A DNA stretch of 64,000 nt from Calothrix anomala FACHB-343 (GTDB lineage: Bacteria; Cyanobacteriota; Cyanobacteriia; Cyanobacteriales; Nostocaceae): positions 124,001-188,000 of the forward strand of contig NZ_JACJQG010000004.1 of NCBI RefSeq assembly GCF_014696435.1. Direction: 5' to 3'. Within the stretch, counting starts at the first letter, position 1; every line of letters begins with the position of its first letter. Of this stretch, positions 1 through 9,906 are shown piece by piece. A program made the position numbers and the translations under genes. Below the pieces are notes generated by a model. The model had not been told where the DNA came from. It ran no database searches and saw only the letters and a list, made by a program, of their open reading frames with translations.

Positions 1-80
1 GCTTTTTGATAATTTTTTGGTTGAGAGGAAACTTGGTAGCTCATACAATTAACCCTTATTTTACTAGACTACATAGAAGT

Positions 81-1652
81 TTATAAATTGAGTCCGCCTT
101 TTTGTAGCTGCTTAATTGGTTCTAGCAGCATATCTGCAATGCGACGGCGACGGATAATAATCTCCGCACTAGCTGTCTGACCGGGTTTAAATTGGATAGT
201 TTGCTGGCGTGTTTTCACATAATTCCGGTCTAGGGCGATTCCCACCCGGTAGACAGCTCCTAGTTTTTCATCGGGCTGACTATCTGGGGAAATAGAGATC
301 ACTTTACCTGTAATCACACCATAATCTTGATAGGGATAAGCATCAAATTTTACTTTGGCGCTGTTTCCTACTTTAATAAAGCCGGCTTCTTGAGTAGGTA
401 ATACAGTCTCTAGAATTAATGGTGCATTTTCAGGAGCAACTTCCGCGATTATTTGTCCTGGTTGAACTACTTCTCCACTATTTTTAATATTCAAAGACAG
501 AATCATTCCATTCACCGGAGCAGCTAAAGACAGCTGTTTTAACAGCGCTTTGGACTGTTGCAGAAGTTTTTCTGTCTGCTGCATTTTGGCGTATAACTGA
601 GTTTTTTCTACTTGCAGTTTTTGAATTGTTTGTTGAGTCTGAATTTGGACTGTGTTACCTTCAGCTTGCTTTTGAGCTAGTTGTTCTTGTAGTTGTTGAG
701 CTTCTGCAAGAACTTGGCGTAAGTCTGCTTGTAGTCGCTTGGATTCTGTGAGCGTTTGTTGGCTTTCTCCTATTTGTTGGGTAATAGTTCGTTGGCGATC
801 GCCTAGATTTTGCTGTGCTTGAAATATTTGGTCTTTGGAGATTGCGCCTTGGTCTGCTAAAGATTTTAACCGTTCTAATCTTTCCTGTTCCGCACTAGCA
901 GCCACATTTAGCTGGGCTACAAGTGATTTGTTAATTTCGGCTCTTTGTTGTCCTTGGGCGATCGCTACTTTTTGACTCTCAATTTTCGCTTGAGCTTGAT
1001 TAATAACTGCTTCTTGCGCTTTGATTTCTGCATTATTAATCGCTAGACGGGTTTTCGCTTCTAATTGAGTTTTGTCTATTAAAACTTGGGTTTGAATTAA
1101 TTGTGTTTTATAAGAGGCAATTTCTTGGGCTAACCGCTCAACTTCATTGACAGCAATTTCGCGGTCAAGTTGTGCTATTACCTGTCCTCTGATTACCGTA
1201 TCCCCTTCTTTGACATCCAGACGCGCTACTTTCCCAGAGACAACTGTATTGATTTTATATGGCTTTCCTTGGGGGACTAATCTACCAGAAGCTTTACCCA
1301 CTTCGTCAATTTGTCCCACTGTCGCCCAAACCATAACAGATATCCCAAACAGAATTCCCGCCAGCAGTATGTGATAGGGAAGAGCAGAGGGTGGATCGTC
1401 TAAAACTGTTTGTAAAGAAGCAGACCAATCACCTGATTTAGGTGGAACAGCCTGGGGAGTTGCTGGGGAAAAATCATCTGGGAAATTATGGCGCTGCTCC
1501 GTCGCTACCTCCGCAGAAGCAGCTGTCCCTCCATAAAGGTAGGCTGTTTCTTCGGCTAAATCTAGTAGTTGGTCATCTGCATCAAGAGATTTTTTCTTGA
1601 TCGCTGATGATTCTACATGTCGAGCAACTAGGGATTTTAAAGGTTGTTTCAT
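81..1652 (-). CDS. HlyD-family membrane fusion protein (type I secretion adaptor)
   Basis: This is the periplasmic adaptor that bridges an inner-membrane ABC exporter and an outer-membrane channel. A cytoplasmic N-terminus of about 90 residues is followed by one membrane helix (about 94-112). A biotinyl-lipoyl half motif follows (VSGKVARLDVKEGDTV), then a very long Gln/Ala-rich coiled coil (about 165-375), and then the second lipoyl half (LAAPVNGMILSLNIKNSGEV) and a beta-barrel domain ending near residue 500. Length (523 aa) and order are normal for HlyD/PrtE adaptors. It lies 757 bp downstream of, and on the same strand as, the C39-peptidase ABC exporter, so the two probably act together. 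No TolC-like gene is visible in the window. Confidence 0.9.
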   Translation of the reverse strand: MKQPLKSLVARHVESSAIKKKSLDADDQLLDLAEETAYLYGGTAASAEVATEQRHNFPDDFSPATPQAVPPKSGDWSASLQTVLDDPPSALPYHILLAGILFGISVMVWATVGQIDEVGKASGRLVPQGKPYKINTVVSGKVARLDVKEGDTVIRGQVIAQLDREIAVNEVERLAQEIASYKTQLIQTQVLIDKTQLEAKTRLAINNAEIKAQEAVINQAQAKIESQKVAIAQGQQRAEINKSLVAQLNVAASAEQERLERLKSLADQGAISKDQIFQAQQNLGDRQRTITQQIGESQQTLTESKRLQADLRQVLAEAQQLQEQLAQKQAEGNTVQIQTQQTIQKLQVEKTQLYAKMQQTEKLLQQSKALLKQLSLAAPVNGMILSLNIKNSGEVVQPGQIIAEVAPENAPLILETVLPTQEAGFIKVGNSAKVKFDAYPYQDYGVITGKVISISPDSQPDEKLGAVYRVGIALDRNYVKTRQQTIQFKPGQTASAEIIIRRRRIADMLLEPIKQLQKGGLNL

Positions 1653-2409
1653 GGAAGCTCTCTACCATTGAAACTTCTCTCATTTAGCTACTTTTGCTCA
1701 GAAAATAGCTGTAATCAAGATGATTTTTTACCTGTAAGTAATTCAGGTTAAATGGAAATTATCTCAACATTATTGCTTGTTAAAGCTATCTTGCATGTCC
1801 AGCTATAAATCTACTACATCATCATAGGTTAGGGATAATAATTTATCTAAACACTTGGTTGTTCAAGTCTCCATATTCATCAACTTAGCTGGCTAAATTT
1901 TCAGTAATTACTACTTCTTATATCCATGCATAATGATTTATGGAGACTCTATGACTCATTATGTATGTACATAATTATATGATACTCTTTCTTACGAATG
2001 ATGTTAGCCAAATTGGCTAGTTTTTTGACAGAAAAATGTAATCATCGGCACAATAATGGATTAAATTGATGTAATCGCTTATTTTTTCATGAAATCTTCA
2101 CATTTATCAGGTTATATCCTTGATTTAGCCCAAATACTAGTATGTTTCCTTTCTGAGATAAACCTGAATTTTGCGTGATTTAATCACCTAAACTAAACAA
2201 TAACAATTATTTAATTAAATTATTTTGCAGAATTAATCATTCATAACTCCCCTCATTTTTTAAGTTTTTCTCAGAAAAGTTGATGTTAATCACAGCCGTT
2301 TGTCAATCCATAGTTCATAAAAATCATTGAAAATCTTGGGCGGTTAACAAGTCCTGATTTGCATAGAGAAAACTTTGGCTATGCATCAATTTACCTAAAT
2401 AAATTGATA
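1653..2409. other. intergenic, AT-rich, no gene seen
   Basis: This 757-bp gap separates the ABC exporter from the HlyD gene. I translated the ATG-started frames on the minus strand and found only peptides of about 10 residues or fewer, so there is no sign of a double-glycine leader peptide here. No strong hairpin was noticed. Confidence 0.6.
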
Positions 2410-5400
2410 TTAAACATCTATTTGCTGTTGAGCTAGATGATAGTAAAGACCTTTACTGGCAATTAGTTGATCGTGGGAACCTTGCTCAACAATTACACCG
2501 CGATCTAATACGAGAATATTATCGGCATTTCTGACGGTAGAAAGACGATGGGCGATGATAAAGGTAGTGCGATCGCGGCTGATGTATTGTAAATTTCTTT
2601 GAAAGCGGCGTTCGGATTCGGTATCGAGGGAACTAGTAGCTTCATCTAAAATCAGAATCCGGGGATTAGGTAATAAAGCGCGAGCGATCGCAATTCGCTG
2701 TCTTTGTCCCCCAGAAAGATTAGAACCCCGCTCCCCTACTTTGGTACTGTATCCCAAGGGCAAACTTTGGATGAAAGCGTGAGCTTCTGCGAGTTTACTC
2801 ACTTCTACCACCCCTTCTAAGTTATATTCTTCCCGATATAAAGAAATATTCTCGAAAATCGTGCCTGAAAATAAAAAGCACTCTTGGGGAACTACACCCA
2901 ATTGACGGCGTAAAGATTGGGGCGAAACATGGCGAATATCATGTCCATCAATCCAAATTTTTCCTGTAGTCGGATGGTATAAACCCTGTAATAAACTCAC
3001 CAAAGTACTCTTACCAGAACCACTACGACCGACAATGGCTATTGTTTGACCTGGATGAGCTTCAAAGGAAATATTTTGCAGAATATTGCGATCGTCGTCA
3101 GCATTGTAACGAAAGGTGACATTTTCAAACTGCACATCGCCTCGGAGTTTGGGCAATACCATCAAAGATTTTTCCGTAGTTTCTTCTGGTTCGGTATTAA
3201 AAATATCATCTAACCTTTCTACAGAAACCATGACTTCCTGCAATTCATCCCACAAACCCACCAAGGACATCACCGGGCCTACCACGTTACCAATCAACAT
3301 ATTAAAGGCGACTAATTGCCCAATCGTCAGTTGGTCTTGAATAACTAGTGTAGCAGAATACCAGAGCAATGCCGTACTACCGAGAGCATTAATTAATTCA
3401 CTAACCACACCTAAGCCAATGCCCAATTTATAACCGCGAAATTGAGCATTAATTGTACTGGTGAGATTGTCTTCCCATCGCCAGCGTAACTCGTGTTCGG
3501 CGGCTGCGGCTTTAACTGTAGCCACCCCTGTGAGCATTTCTACTAGGGTAGAACTTTGTTTGGCAGCTTCATTAAAAATTTCTCGCGACACTTGGCGCAG
3601 CATCGGACTAGCAAACACGGTCAAGAGGATTAAGGGTAATAGTATTGACAGCACCAATAAGGTTAAATGCCAGTTGTAATATGCCATCAAACCTACATAG
3701 ACTACTGCTGTTAACACATCTAACCAAGCACCAATCGCTTGACGAGTCAGGAAAGATTGAATTTTCTCGTTTTCTTGAACTCTGGTGAGGATATCGCCGA
3801 CATGACGGGAGGCGAAAAACTGCAAGGGTAAGTTTAAAGCATGGCGGATAAATCCACTCACGAGGGTTAAGTCTACGCGATTGGAAAAGTTGACTAGCAT
3901 GTATTGGCGCATACTTCCCAAAGCAATCCGCCAAACATTAAACACTAACAACCCCACCGCCATGACTTGCAAGGTGCTTAAACTTTTATGAACTACGACT
4001 TGATCGAGAATAATCTGTGTAAATAAAGGCGTTACCAGACCAAATACTTGCAAAAGTATAGAGGAAGCAATGATGGGGATGAGCATTTTGCTATAGGGCA
4101 AAAATGCACCCCAAAATCTGCCTAAAGAGGGTTTACTATTGGGTGTTTGTTTTAACGCAGGTGTGGGGGTTAATAAGAGTGCGTATCCCGTCCAGTTAGC
4201 TTGAAATTCCTTCAGACTCAGCTTGCGCCGTCCCACTCCCGGATCGGAGACTATGACATGATTTTTTTTGACTTTGTAAACAACTATATAGTGGTCTCCT
4301 TGCCAATGTGCAATCCAAGGATGTTGGCGATCGCTGAGGCGATTAAAACTGGCGCGTACTGGTCGAGCTTGATAGCCTAAGGTTTCAGCAGCTGCGGCTA
4401 GGCTTTTCAGGGAGGCTCCCCCGCGTCCCACATTGGCTAAATTCCGCAGGATGTTAATAGTAAATTTTTTCCCCCAATATTGGGAAATCATCGCCAAGCA
4501 AGCTGCACCACAATCAGATGTACTCTGCTGTTGAATGAAAGGATAGCGTTTACCAAACCAAGGACGGCGGTATTTATGGGGATGGGGAAAGGGTATAGAT
4601 TGAGAGTTGGGTTGGAGGGTGGGAGCTGGTTGTTCGGTTTGTACCTTGGGTGTTGGTTGCTCAAACAATAATGTCGGGGCGATCCGGCGAGGGCGATGGG
4701 GCGAGGCTCCATTGAGATCTGCATCAGCGATGGTGGGAACGATGGCGATCGCTGCTTCCCAATGCTCTATGGGTAGTTTATAAGCTACTAAATCGGTTTG
4801 TGCTATCCAATCATCGGGGATTTCTTGGGGATATCCCCAACTGTCGCCTATTCCGATTGCTGGTTGTGATGGGTTGTTTTGACTGTGAATCTCACCACTA
4901 CGTAAAAAGAAGCGTCCGCTATTGGCTGGGGTTGCTTGGGCTAGTACAGAACCTGCGGGGATGTTGATTTGTTGTAAGTAGGGTAAAAATTCTTTCAGGG
5001 TATGACTGGAAAGTGATGTCTGACGCCCAGTTCCTTTTTTGAGGCTAGATTGTTGTTGGCGCAGATCCTCCTTGATAACGGAACTTCCGCGCTGTTTTTG
5101 CAAATCGACTGTAGTTTTAAAGAACAGCAACATTTGCCGGGTAGCTGTGGTGCGTTGCAGGTAATCTGGGAGTTGGGGAAGTTGGGCGCACCATGTTTGC
5201 AACTTAGCTGTAGAGATAAACGCGATCGCACCTGTACTGGCAGCGATCGCTTTGTAACCTAAAGGGCGATCGCCAAATAACTCATCCGTACCAAAGCTAT
5301 CTCCTGCTTCTAGCAATGCAGATGCTACTTCTCGTTGTGCCGCAACATCAAACCCAACTAATCGCACTCGACCTGCACAGACTATGTAAAAACCCTGGTG

Positions 5401-5619
5401 ATTTTGTTCAGATTGAACAGATTGGTCTTCACTTGGGAATGTATTATATCTGACAATCTCCTGTCCCAAGGAAAAAGCGTTAATTTCAAATGCTTGACTA
5501 AAATTCGTGACTACGTTTTTATTTTCCGAGAGTATATTGAGTAATATCTCTTCTAGAAGTTGATGCGAGTTGCTTTGTGTGTCACCGATACCTGCTTCGA
5601 CTTCTAATATCTTCTTCAT
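2410..5619 (-). CDS. peptidase-containing ABC exporter with cyclic-nucleotide-binding N-terminus (HetC-like architecture)
   Basis: This is a bacteriocin-type exporter predicted to cleave a leader peptide and pump the cargo out. Residues about 45-150 form a cNMP-binding-like domain, with a second degenerate copy near 205-300. A C39 peptidase domain follows, with Cys370 (in STSDCGAAC), His443 (GDHYIVVY) and Asp459 (SDPGVG). Six-helix transmembrane region at about 505-795; nucleotide-binding domain with Walker A GRSGSGKST (about 864), signature LSGGQRQR (about 968) and Walker B ILILDEATSSLD (about 987). All catalytic residues look intact. The cNMP-C39-ABC order is that of HetC, the heterocyst differentiation exporter, but paralogues exist in Nostocales and I cannot tell which this is. 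HlyD lies downstream. Confidence 0.9.
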   Translation of the reverse strand: MKKILEVEAGIGDTQSNSHQLLEEILLNILSENKNVVTNFSQAFEINAFSLGQEIVRYNTFPSEDQSVQSEQNHQGFYIVCAGRVRLVGFDVAAQREVASALLEAGDSFGTDELFGDRPLGYKAIAASTGAIAFISTAKLQTWCAQLPQLPDYLQRTTATRQMLLFFKTTVDLQKQRGSSVIKEDLRQQQSSLKKGTGRQTSLSSHTLKEFLPYLQQINIPAGSVLAQATPANSGRFFLRSGEIHSQNNPSQPAIGIGDSWGYPQEIPDDWIAQTDLVAYKLPIEHWEAAIAIVPTIADADLNGASPHRPRRIAPTLLFEQPTPKVQTEQPAPTLQPNSQSIPFPHPHKYRRPWFGKRYPFIQQQSTSDCGAACLAMISQYWGKKFTINILRNLANVGRGGASLKSLAAAAETLGYQARPVRASFNRLSDRQHPWIAHWQGDHYIVVYKVKKNHVIVSDPGVGRRKLSLKEFQANWTGYALLLTPTPALKQTPNSKPSLGRFWGAFLPYSKMLIPIIASSILLQVFGLVTPLFTQIILDQVVVHKSLSTLQVMAVGLLVFNVWRIALGSMRQYMLVNFSNRVDLTLVSGFIRHALNLPLQFFASRHVGDILTRVQENEKIQSFLTRQAIGAWLDVLTAVVYVGLMAYYNWHLTLLVLSILLPLILLTVFASPMLRQVSREIFNEAAKQSSTLVEMLTGVATVKAAAAEHELRWRWEDNLTSTINAQFRGYKLGIGLGVVSELINALGSTALLWYSATLVIQDQLTIGQLVAFNMLIGNVVGPVMSLVGLWDELQEVMVSVERLDDIFNTEPEETTEKSLMVLPKLRGDVQFENVTFRYNADDDRNILQNISFEAHPGQTIAIVGRSGSGKSTLVSLLQGLYHPTTGKIWIDGHDIRHVSPQSLRRQLGVVPQECFLFSGTIFENISLYREEYNLEGVVEVSKLAEAHAFIQSLPLGYSTKVGERGSNLSGGQRQRIAIARALLPNPRILILDEATSSLDTESERRFQRNLQYISRDRTTFIIAHRLSTVRNADNILVLDRGVIVEQGSHDQLIASKGLYYHLAQQQIDV

Positions 5620-6917
5620 AAAATACCCATACCCAACAGAATTTTAAAAAAATTTTTCTTTTTATATACAATGCTTGTTAATTTGTCAGCAGACAAAATT
5701 GGGGAATTATTCACTAGCAGTGTCATCCATATATCAATTGATAGTTATTTAGATAATTGATTGATAACTGAACTGCTAACAAAAATCCCTAAATTATCAA
5801 TGAAAAAGCGCGATAAAAGTTACGTCAGCAAAAATTCTGCTTGAGACAAATTTACTCAATGCTTTGACAAAATTCACAACTTGGAAGTCATACATTGACG
5901 GAGACGAATTCATTAGGCGATCGCTCAACTGACGCAAAAAGAATATTATTTGCAGTTACTATTAACAACTTTTATCCTCAAAATCAGGACTAGAGCCGCT
6001 AACTACAAAGAAAAAACTGTAACTTTTTCTCACAATTGCGTCAGTCTTCTAGGAATTCACCTGTGAAAGACTAGTAACCTGTCTTAAAAAAGCAATTAAG
6101 ACAGCTTGCACCTCGTCGATATAGGTACTTTGCAGTTGTAAACAATGTATTTACAAGATAGTTTCGGATACATAAGATGCCACCTGGGAAAAATTAGCTA
6201 GCCGAGTCGAAGGGGTTTAAATATAATGCTGCTGTTTAGGCTTCTACGTACACATACACAAGAATACTACGCATTTCATAGTTGCTTTGTCAAGAAATGG
6301 CAACTTGAAAAAGCCCGCTTATACGTTATTTACGGAATTCTTCACCATATCCTTAAAAAGTAAGTGCTATTTATAAAATTTTGGTAAAAGTCAGACCAAG
6401 CTAAATTCAGTAAATTGGATTTAACTGTATTATTTGCAACGTTTATTTATTCAGTATAAAAACTATAAAATAAAGTTAAGTATTGATTAATCTCAAGTTA
6501 AGAACATTATAAATAATTATGTAACTGCAAGTATAAGTCATATTAGCAAAGGATTTGAGCCGAATTTATTATTCCTTACCTATTTGTCTGTGTTTGTACT
6601 TTTCTATTTATATGTCTGCAATATCTACCTTAAGGATGAGGGCTTAAAAGGATATATATGGTATGCAATCTAATTAAACAGAGTTTTACAGCCGTAATCC
6701 AGAATTAGCGATCGCCTGGTGCTGAACTTTGATGAGTTGCTAGATTCCCTCGTTGATATCTTGCACTTACACCCTTAGGACTTACGCACCGAACACAAAA
6801 ACCCTCACAAGGGTAGTCAAAAGTCAAAAGTCAATGGCCAAAATTCAGATTTTTGGACTATGGACTATTGACCATTGACAAAAAGCATAAAAAATATCTG
6901 ACACTGCTTAAGTCCTA
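5620..6917. other. long intergenic region without a convincing gene
   Basis: About 1.3 kb upstream of the ABC exporter, AT-rich. I saw no conserved protein or structured RNA. A run of short repeats built on GTCAAAA/GACTATG-like heptamers lies at about 6815-6880, just before the first MITE copy. The exporter promoter must lie in the proximal part. Confidence 0.5.
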
Positions 6918-7078
6918 GGGAGCATCCCAATTTTGACGCAATACCCTAGAAGGGTATTGCTATACCAACAAAGCCTGCCTTCGCAGGCTATCAAACTTTT
7001 AGCCTGCGAAGGCAGGCTTCGTATTTCTAGCCCCACCCTTATAGGGTGAGGGCGTTTTTGCACATTTGGGATGCTCCC
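6918..7078. mobile_element. 161-bp MITE, copy 1 of 3
   Basis: The ends are perfect terminal inverted repeats (GGGAGCATCCCAA ... TTGGGATGCTCCC). Inside are three further hairpins, the largest a 19-bp inverted repeat around AAGCCTGCCTTCGCAGGCT. The element is flanked by a perfect 8-bp direct repeat, AAGTCCTA (6910-6917 and 7079-7086), a target-site duplication. It codes for nothing plausible. Near-identical copies lie at 35706-35866 and 54897-55057. Confidence 0.88.
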
Positions 7079-7283
7079 AAGTCCTAACCCTAGAAAAGCG
7101 AGGCTATACAAACAAAGCTTGCTTACCCAGACTAATAAACTTAGTTTATTAAAAAAATATTAACTCAATATCAATACTTGAGTGCCAGATCTGAGCGCGA
7201 AATTTTCAAAACCTCATCCTCTAGCTAGACGAGAAGGGCTTGACTGGTTTTTTAAGATATGAGGGGAAATGCACCTCTACAAC

Positions 7284-7349
7284 CAATATGGCTCAGTTAA
7301 GCATAATTTAAGGATAATTTCAGGTTTTTGGCGCTAACTGAACCGTATT
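7284..7349. mobile_element. 66-bp miniature relative of the foldback element at 63283-63590
   Basis: The ends read CAATATGGCTCAGTTA and TAACTGAACCGTATT, nearly the termini of the 308-bp foldback at 63283. Subterminal bases are shared too (CAGTTAAG.ATAA and TCAG.TTTTT.G.GC). It looks like the same family without the large inner palindrome. No clear target duplication is visible. Confidence 0.55.
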
Positions 7350-7406
7350 ACCGCTGAGGAGACAACTAATGAGGTCGTGACCTACTGAGATTACTAGGGC
7401 TGAGTC

Positions 7407-9818
7407 ATGTATGAACTAGTTCAAGCTGCCTGCAACAGTGATGATAAAATTGCTCTGCAAGAGCTAATTTTGGCACTTAGAGCCACTGGGAAGCCTTACT
7501 TCCTCAGAAATGAGATTTTACAAATCTTTGCTGAATATTGCCAGCAATCCCATCGCCCTATATACTTTTATCATGCTTCTGCTGTCGGCAAAATCATTAA
7601 CTACTGTCATGAAATCATCTTAGAAGATGACAGTGCTTGGTTTGTAGTTCGTCCCCGAATTGCGAGTCAGGAAGTGTGGCGATTAACAGCCGAGTGTGAT
7701 GATTTCCAGCAGATGACACCCCAAGCCATACTAGATGTGAGAGATCGTTTAGTTAATCGCTACCAGCCTCACATTTTAGATATAGATCTGCATCCCTTTT
7801 ACGCTAATTCACCCACAATCAACGATCCGCGAAACATTGGTCAAGGGTTAAGTTTTCTCAACCGTTATCTATGCACTCAGGTATTGACAGACCCACAATA
7901 CTGTTTAGAGGTATTATTCCAGGTACTACATAGATTAAATTATGATGGCATTGGCTTGCTAATTAGCGATCGCATTACTTCCGGCGCAGAACTAGCCGCA
8001 AGTATGCAGCAAGTACGCAAATTTTTGACTCAGCTACATCCTGACACCCCATACGCAAAATTTCGCGCTGACTTAGCAGAATTCGGCTTTGAGCCAGGTT
8101 GGGGTAACACAGCTTCCCGCATCAGCGAAACTTTAGAACTTCTGCAACGCTTAATTGAAAATCCCCAACCAGGACTTTTAGAAGCATTTGTCGCGCGGAT
8201 TCCTGCTGTTTTTCGTGCCGTCTTAATTTCCGTACATGGTTGGTTAGGACAAGAGGGAGTGCTTGGTAGAGATGAAACCTTAGGCCAAGTTGCCTATGTT
8301 CTTGAACAAGCACGGAGTTTAGAGAACCAGCTGCGTCAAGAAATGGAATTAGCTGGTTTGGATCTTTTAGGAATTCAACCCCATGTAGTTGTTCTCACCC
8401 GATTAATTCCGAACTGCGAAGGTACATTCTGTAATTTAAGGCGAGAAAAAATAGCTGGGACAGAAAACGCTTGGATATTGCGGGTACCTTTTAGGGAATT
8501 TAATCGAGAGATTACCGATAATTGGATTTCTAAATATGAGATTTGGCCTTATTTAGAAACATTTGCTCATGATGCGGAAACAGAAATATTAACAGAATTT
8601 TCTGGTAAACCCCATCTATTAATTGGCAATTATACCGATGGTAATTTAGTCGCTTTTCTTTTGGCGAAAAGTCTGAAAGTTACCCATTGTCATATTGCGC
8701 ATATTTTAGAAAAACCCAAAAATTTATTTAGTAATCTTTACTGGCAAGATTTAGAGGAACAATATCACTTTTCTGCTCAATTCAGTGCCGATTTAATTAA
8801 TATGAATGCAGCCGACTTTATCGTAACTTCATCCTACCAAGAAATTGTTGGCACGCCAGAAACTGTTGGTCAGTATGAATCATACAAATTTTTTACCATG
8901 CCGGAGTTATATCACGTAATTGACGGCATAGATTTATTTAATCATAAATTTAACGTGGTACCGCCGGGAGTAAGTGAAGATATATTTTTCCCCTATAGCC
9001 AACCGCAAAACCGAGATTCTCAACTGCAAGCCCAAATTAATGATTTACTTTTTTACCGTCAAGATTCAGATATTTTAGGAGATTTACAGCAGCCAGAAAA
9101 ACGACCCATTTTAACGATAGCACCGATAATTTCCATTAAAAATTTGACTGGTTTAGCTGAATGTTTCGGTGAAAGTAAAGCCTTACAAGAGCATTGCAAT
9201 TTATTTATTTTAACTAGTAAGTTGCATACATCAGCAGCCGCCAACCCAGAAGAAGCAGCAGAAATTCAAAAACTGCATGACATTATCAATCGCTACCAGC
9301 TTCACGGTCATATTCGTTGGTTGGGAATGCGTCTGTCAAATCAGGAAATTGGCGAAGTCTACCGCCTAGTAGCAGATAAAAAGGGTATTTACGTTCATTT
9401 TGCCCGCTTTGAGGCTTTTGGCAGAAGTATTTTAGAAGCGATGATTTCTGGCTTACCAACATTTGCAACTCAATTTGGCGGCGCTTTAGAAATTATTGAA
9501 GAACAGGAGCATAAATTTGTATTAAATCCGACAGATTTAACAGGTTCTGCTACTAAAATAGATGATTTTTGTAGTCAGTGCGATACTCATCCCGAATATT
9601 GGCAAGAAATTTCCGATTGGGCGATTCAACGAATTCGCAACAAGTACAACTGGAAATTACATAGCAATCAGTTAGTATTGCTAGCGAAAATTTATAGCTT
9701 TTGGAATTTCGTCGCCCCAGAAAACACCGAAGCCAGATTGCGTTATATGGACACACTATTCCATTTAATTTATAAACCCAGAGCCGACAGGATTTTAGCA
9801 AAGCACATGCATCGTTAG
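7407..9818 (+). CDS. susA: sucrose synthase
   Basis: Reversibly converts sucrose and (U/A)DP to fructose and (U/A)DP-glucose, linking sucrose to glycogen and cell-wall precursors. Length (803 aa) is that of plant and cyanobacterial sucrose synthases (about 805). The N-terminal regulatory part is followed by the SuS-specific region and a GT-B glycosyltransferase family 4 domain from about residue 330. The C-terminal half carries the nucleotide-sugar-binding stretch ending FEAFGRSILEAMISGLPTFAT. In heterocystous cyanobacteria SusA supports sucrose breakdown and nitrogen fixation. It lies 82 bp upstream of a GH65 phosphorylase on the same strand, suggesting a disaccharide-use unit. Confidence 0.93.
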   Translation: MYELVQAACNSDDKIALQELILALRATGKPYFLRNEILQIFAEYCQQSHRPIYFYHASAVGKIINYCHEIILEDDSAWFVVRPRIASQEVWRLTAECDDFQQMTPQAILDVRDRLVNRYQPHILDIDLHPFYANSPTINDPRNIGQGLSFLNRYLCTQVLTDPQYCLEVLFQVLHRLNYDGIGLLISDRITSGAELAASMQQVRKFLTQLHPDTPYAKFRADLAEFGFEPGWGNTASRISETLELLQRLIENPQPGLLEAFVARIPAVFRAVLISVHGWLGQEGVLGRDETLGQVAYVLEQARSLENQLRQEMELAGLDLLGIQPHVVVLTRLIPNCEGTFCNLRREKIAGTENAWILRVPFREFNREITDNWISKYEIWPYLETFAHDAETEILTEFSGKPHLLIGNYTDGNLVAFLLAKSLKVTHCHIAHILEKPKNLFSNLYWQDLEEQYHFSAQFSADLINMNAADFIVTSSYQEIVGTPETVGQYESYKFFTMPELYHVIDGIDLFNHKFNVVPPGVSEDIFFPYSQPQNRDSQLQAQINDLLFYRQDSDILGDLQQPEKRPILTIAPIISIKNLTGLAECFGESKALQEHCNLFILTSKLHTSAAANPEEAAEIQKLHDIINRYQLHGHIRWLGMRLSNQEIGEVYRLVADKKGIYVHFARFEAFGRSILEAMISGLPTFATQFGGALEIIEEQEHKFVLNPTDLTGSATKIDDFCSQCDTHPEYWQEISDWAIQRIRNKYNWKLHSNQLVLLAKIYSFWNFVAPENTEARLRYMDTLFHLIYKPRADRILAKHMHR

Positions 9819-9825
9819 GGAAGGA

Positions 9826-9906
9826 GACTGTTGACTGTTGACTGTTGACTGTTGACTGTTGCCCAATGCCCCATGCCCAATGCCCAATGACAAATGACTA
9901 ATGACA
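9826..9906. repeat. heptanucleotide tandem repeats (STRR)
   Basis: At least five head-to-tail TGACTGT units are followed by GCCCAAT- and AATGACA-type units. The last units run into the ATG-ACA-ATG start of the GH65 gene, so the ribosome-binding region there is made of repeat DNA. Confidence 0.85.

Noticed and set aside
5616-5726. 36-aa frame ending in an ATGA overlap with the ABC exporter start
   Set aside because: Considered as a coupled leader peptide or exporter cargo. It lacks a double-glycine site and is Lys/Phe-rich through A/T runs, so chance is likelier.
6908-7111. Similar 60-90 aa minus-strand frames at about 6.9, 35.7 and 54.9 kb
   Set aside because: All three are translations of the 161-bp MITE; no ribosome sites, and the frames run into unrelated flanks.
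9826-9906. CRISPR array candidate
   Set aside because: Repeats are 7 bp and head-to-tail without unique spacers; no cas gene in the window. The same holds for 40631-40714 and 42191-42253.
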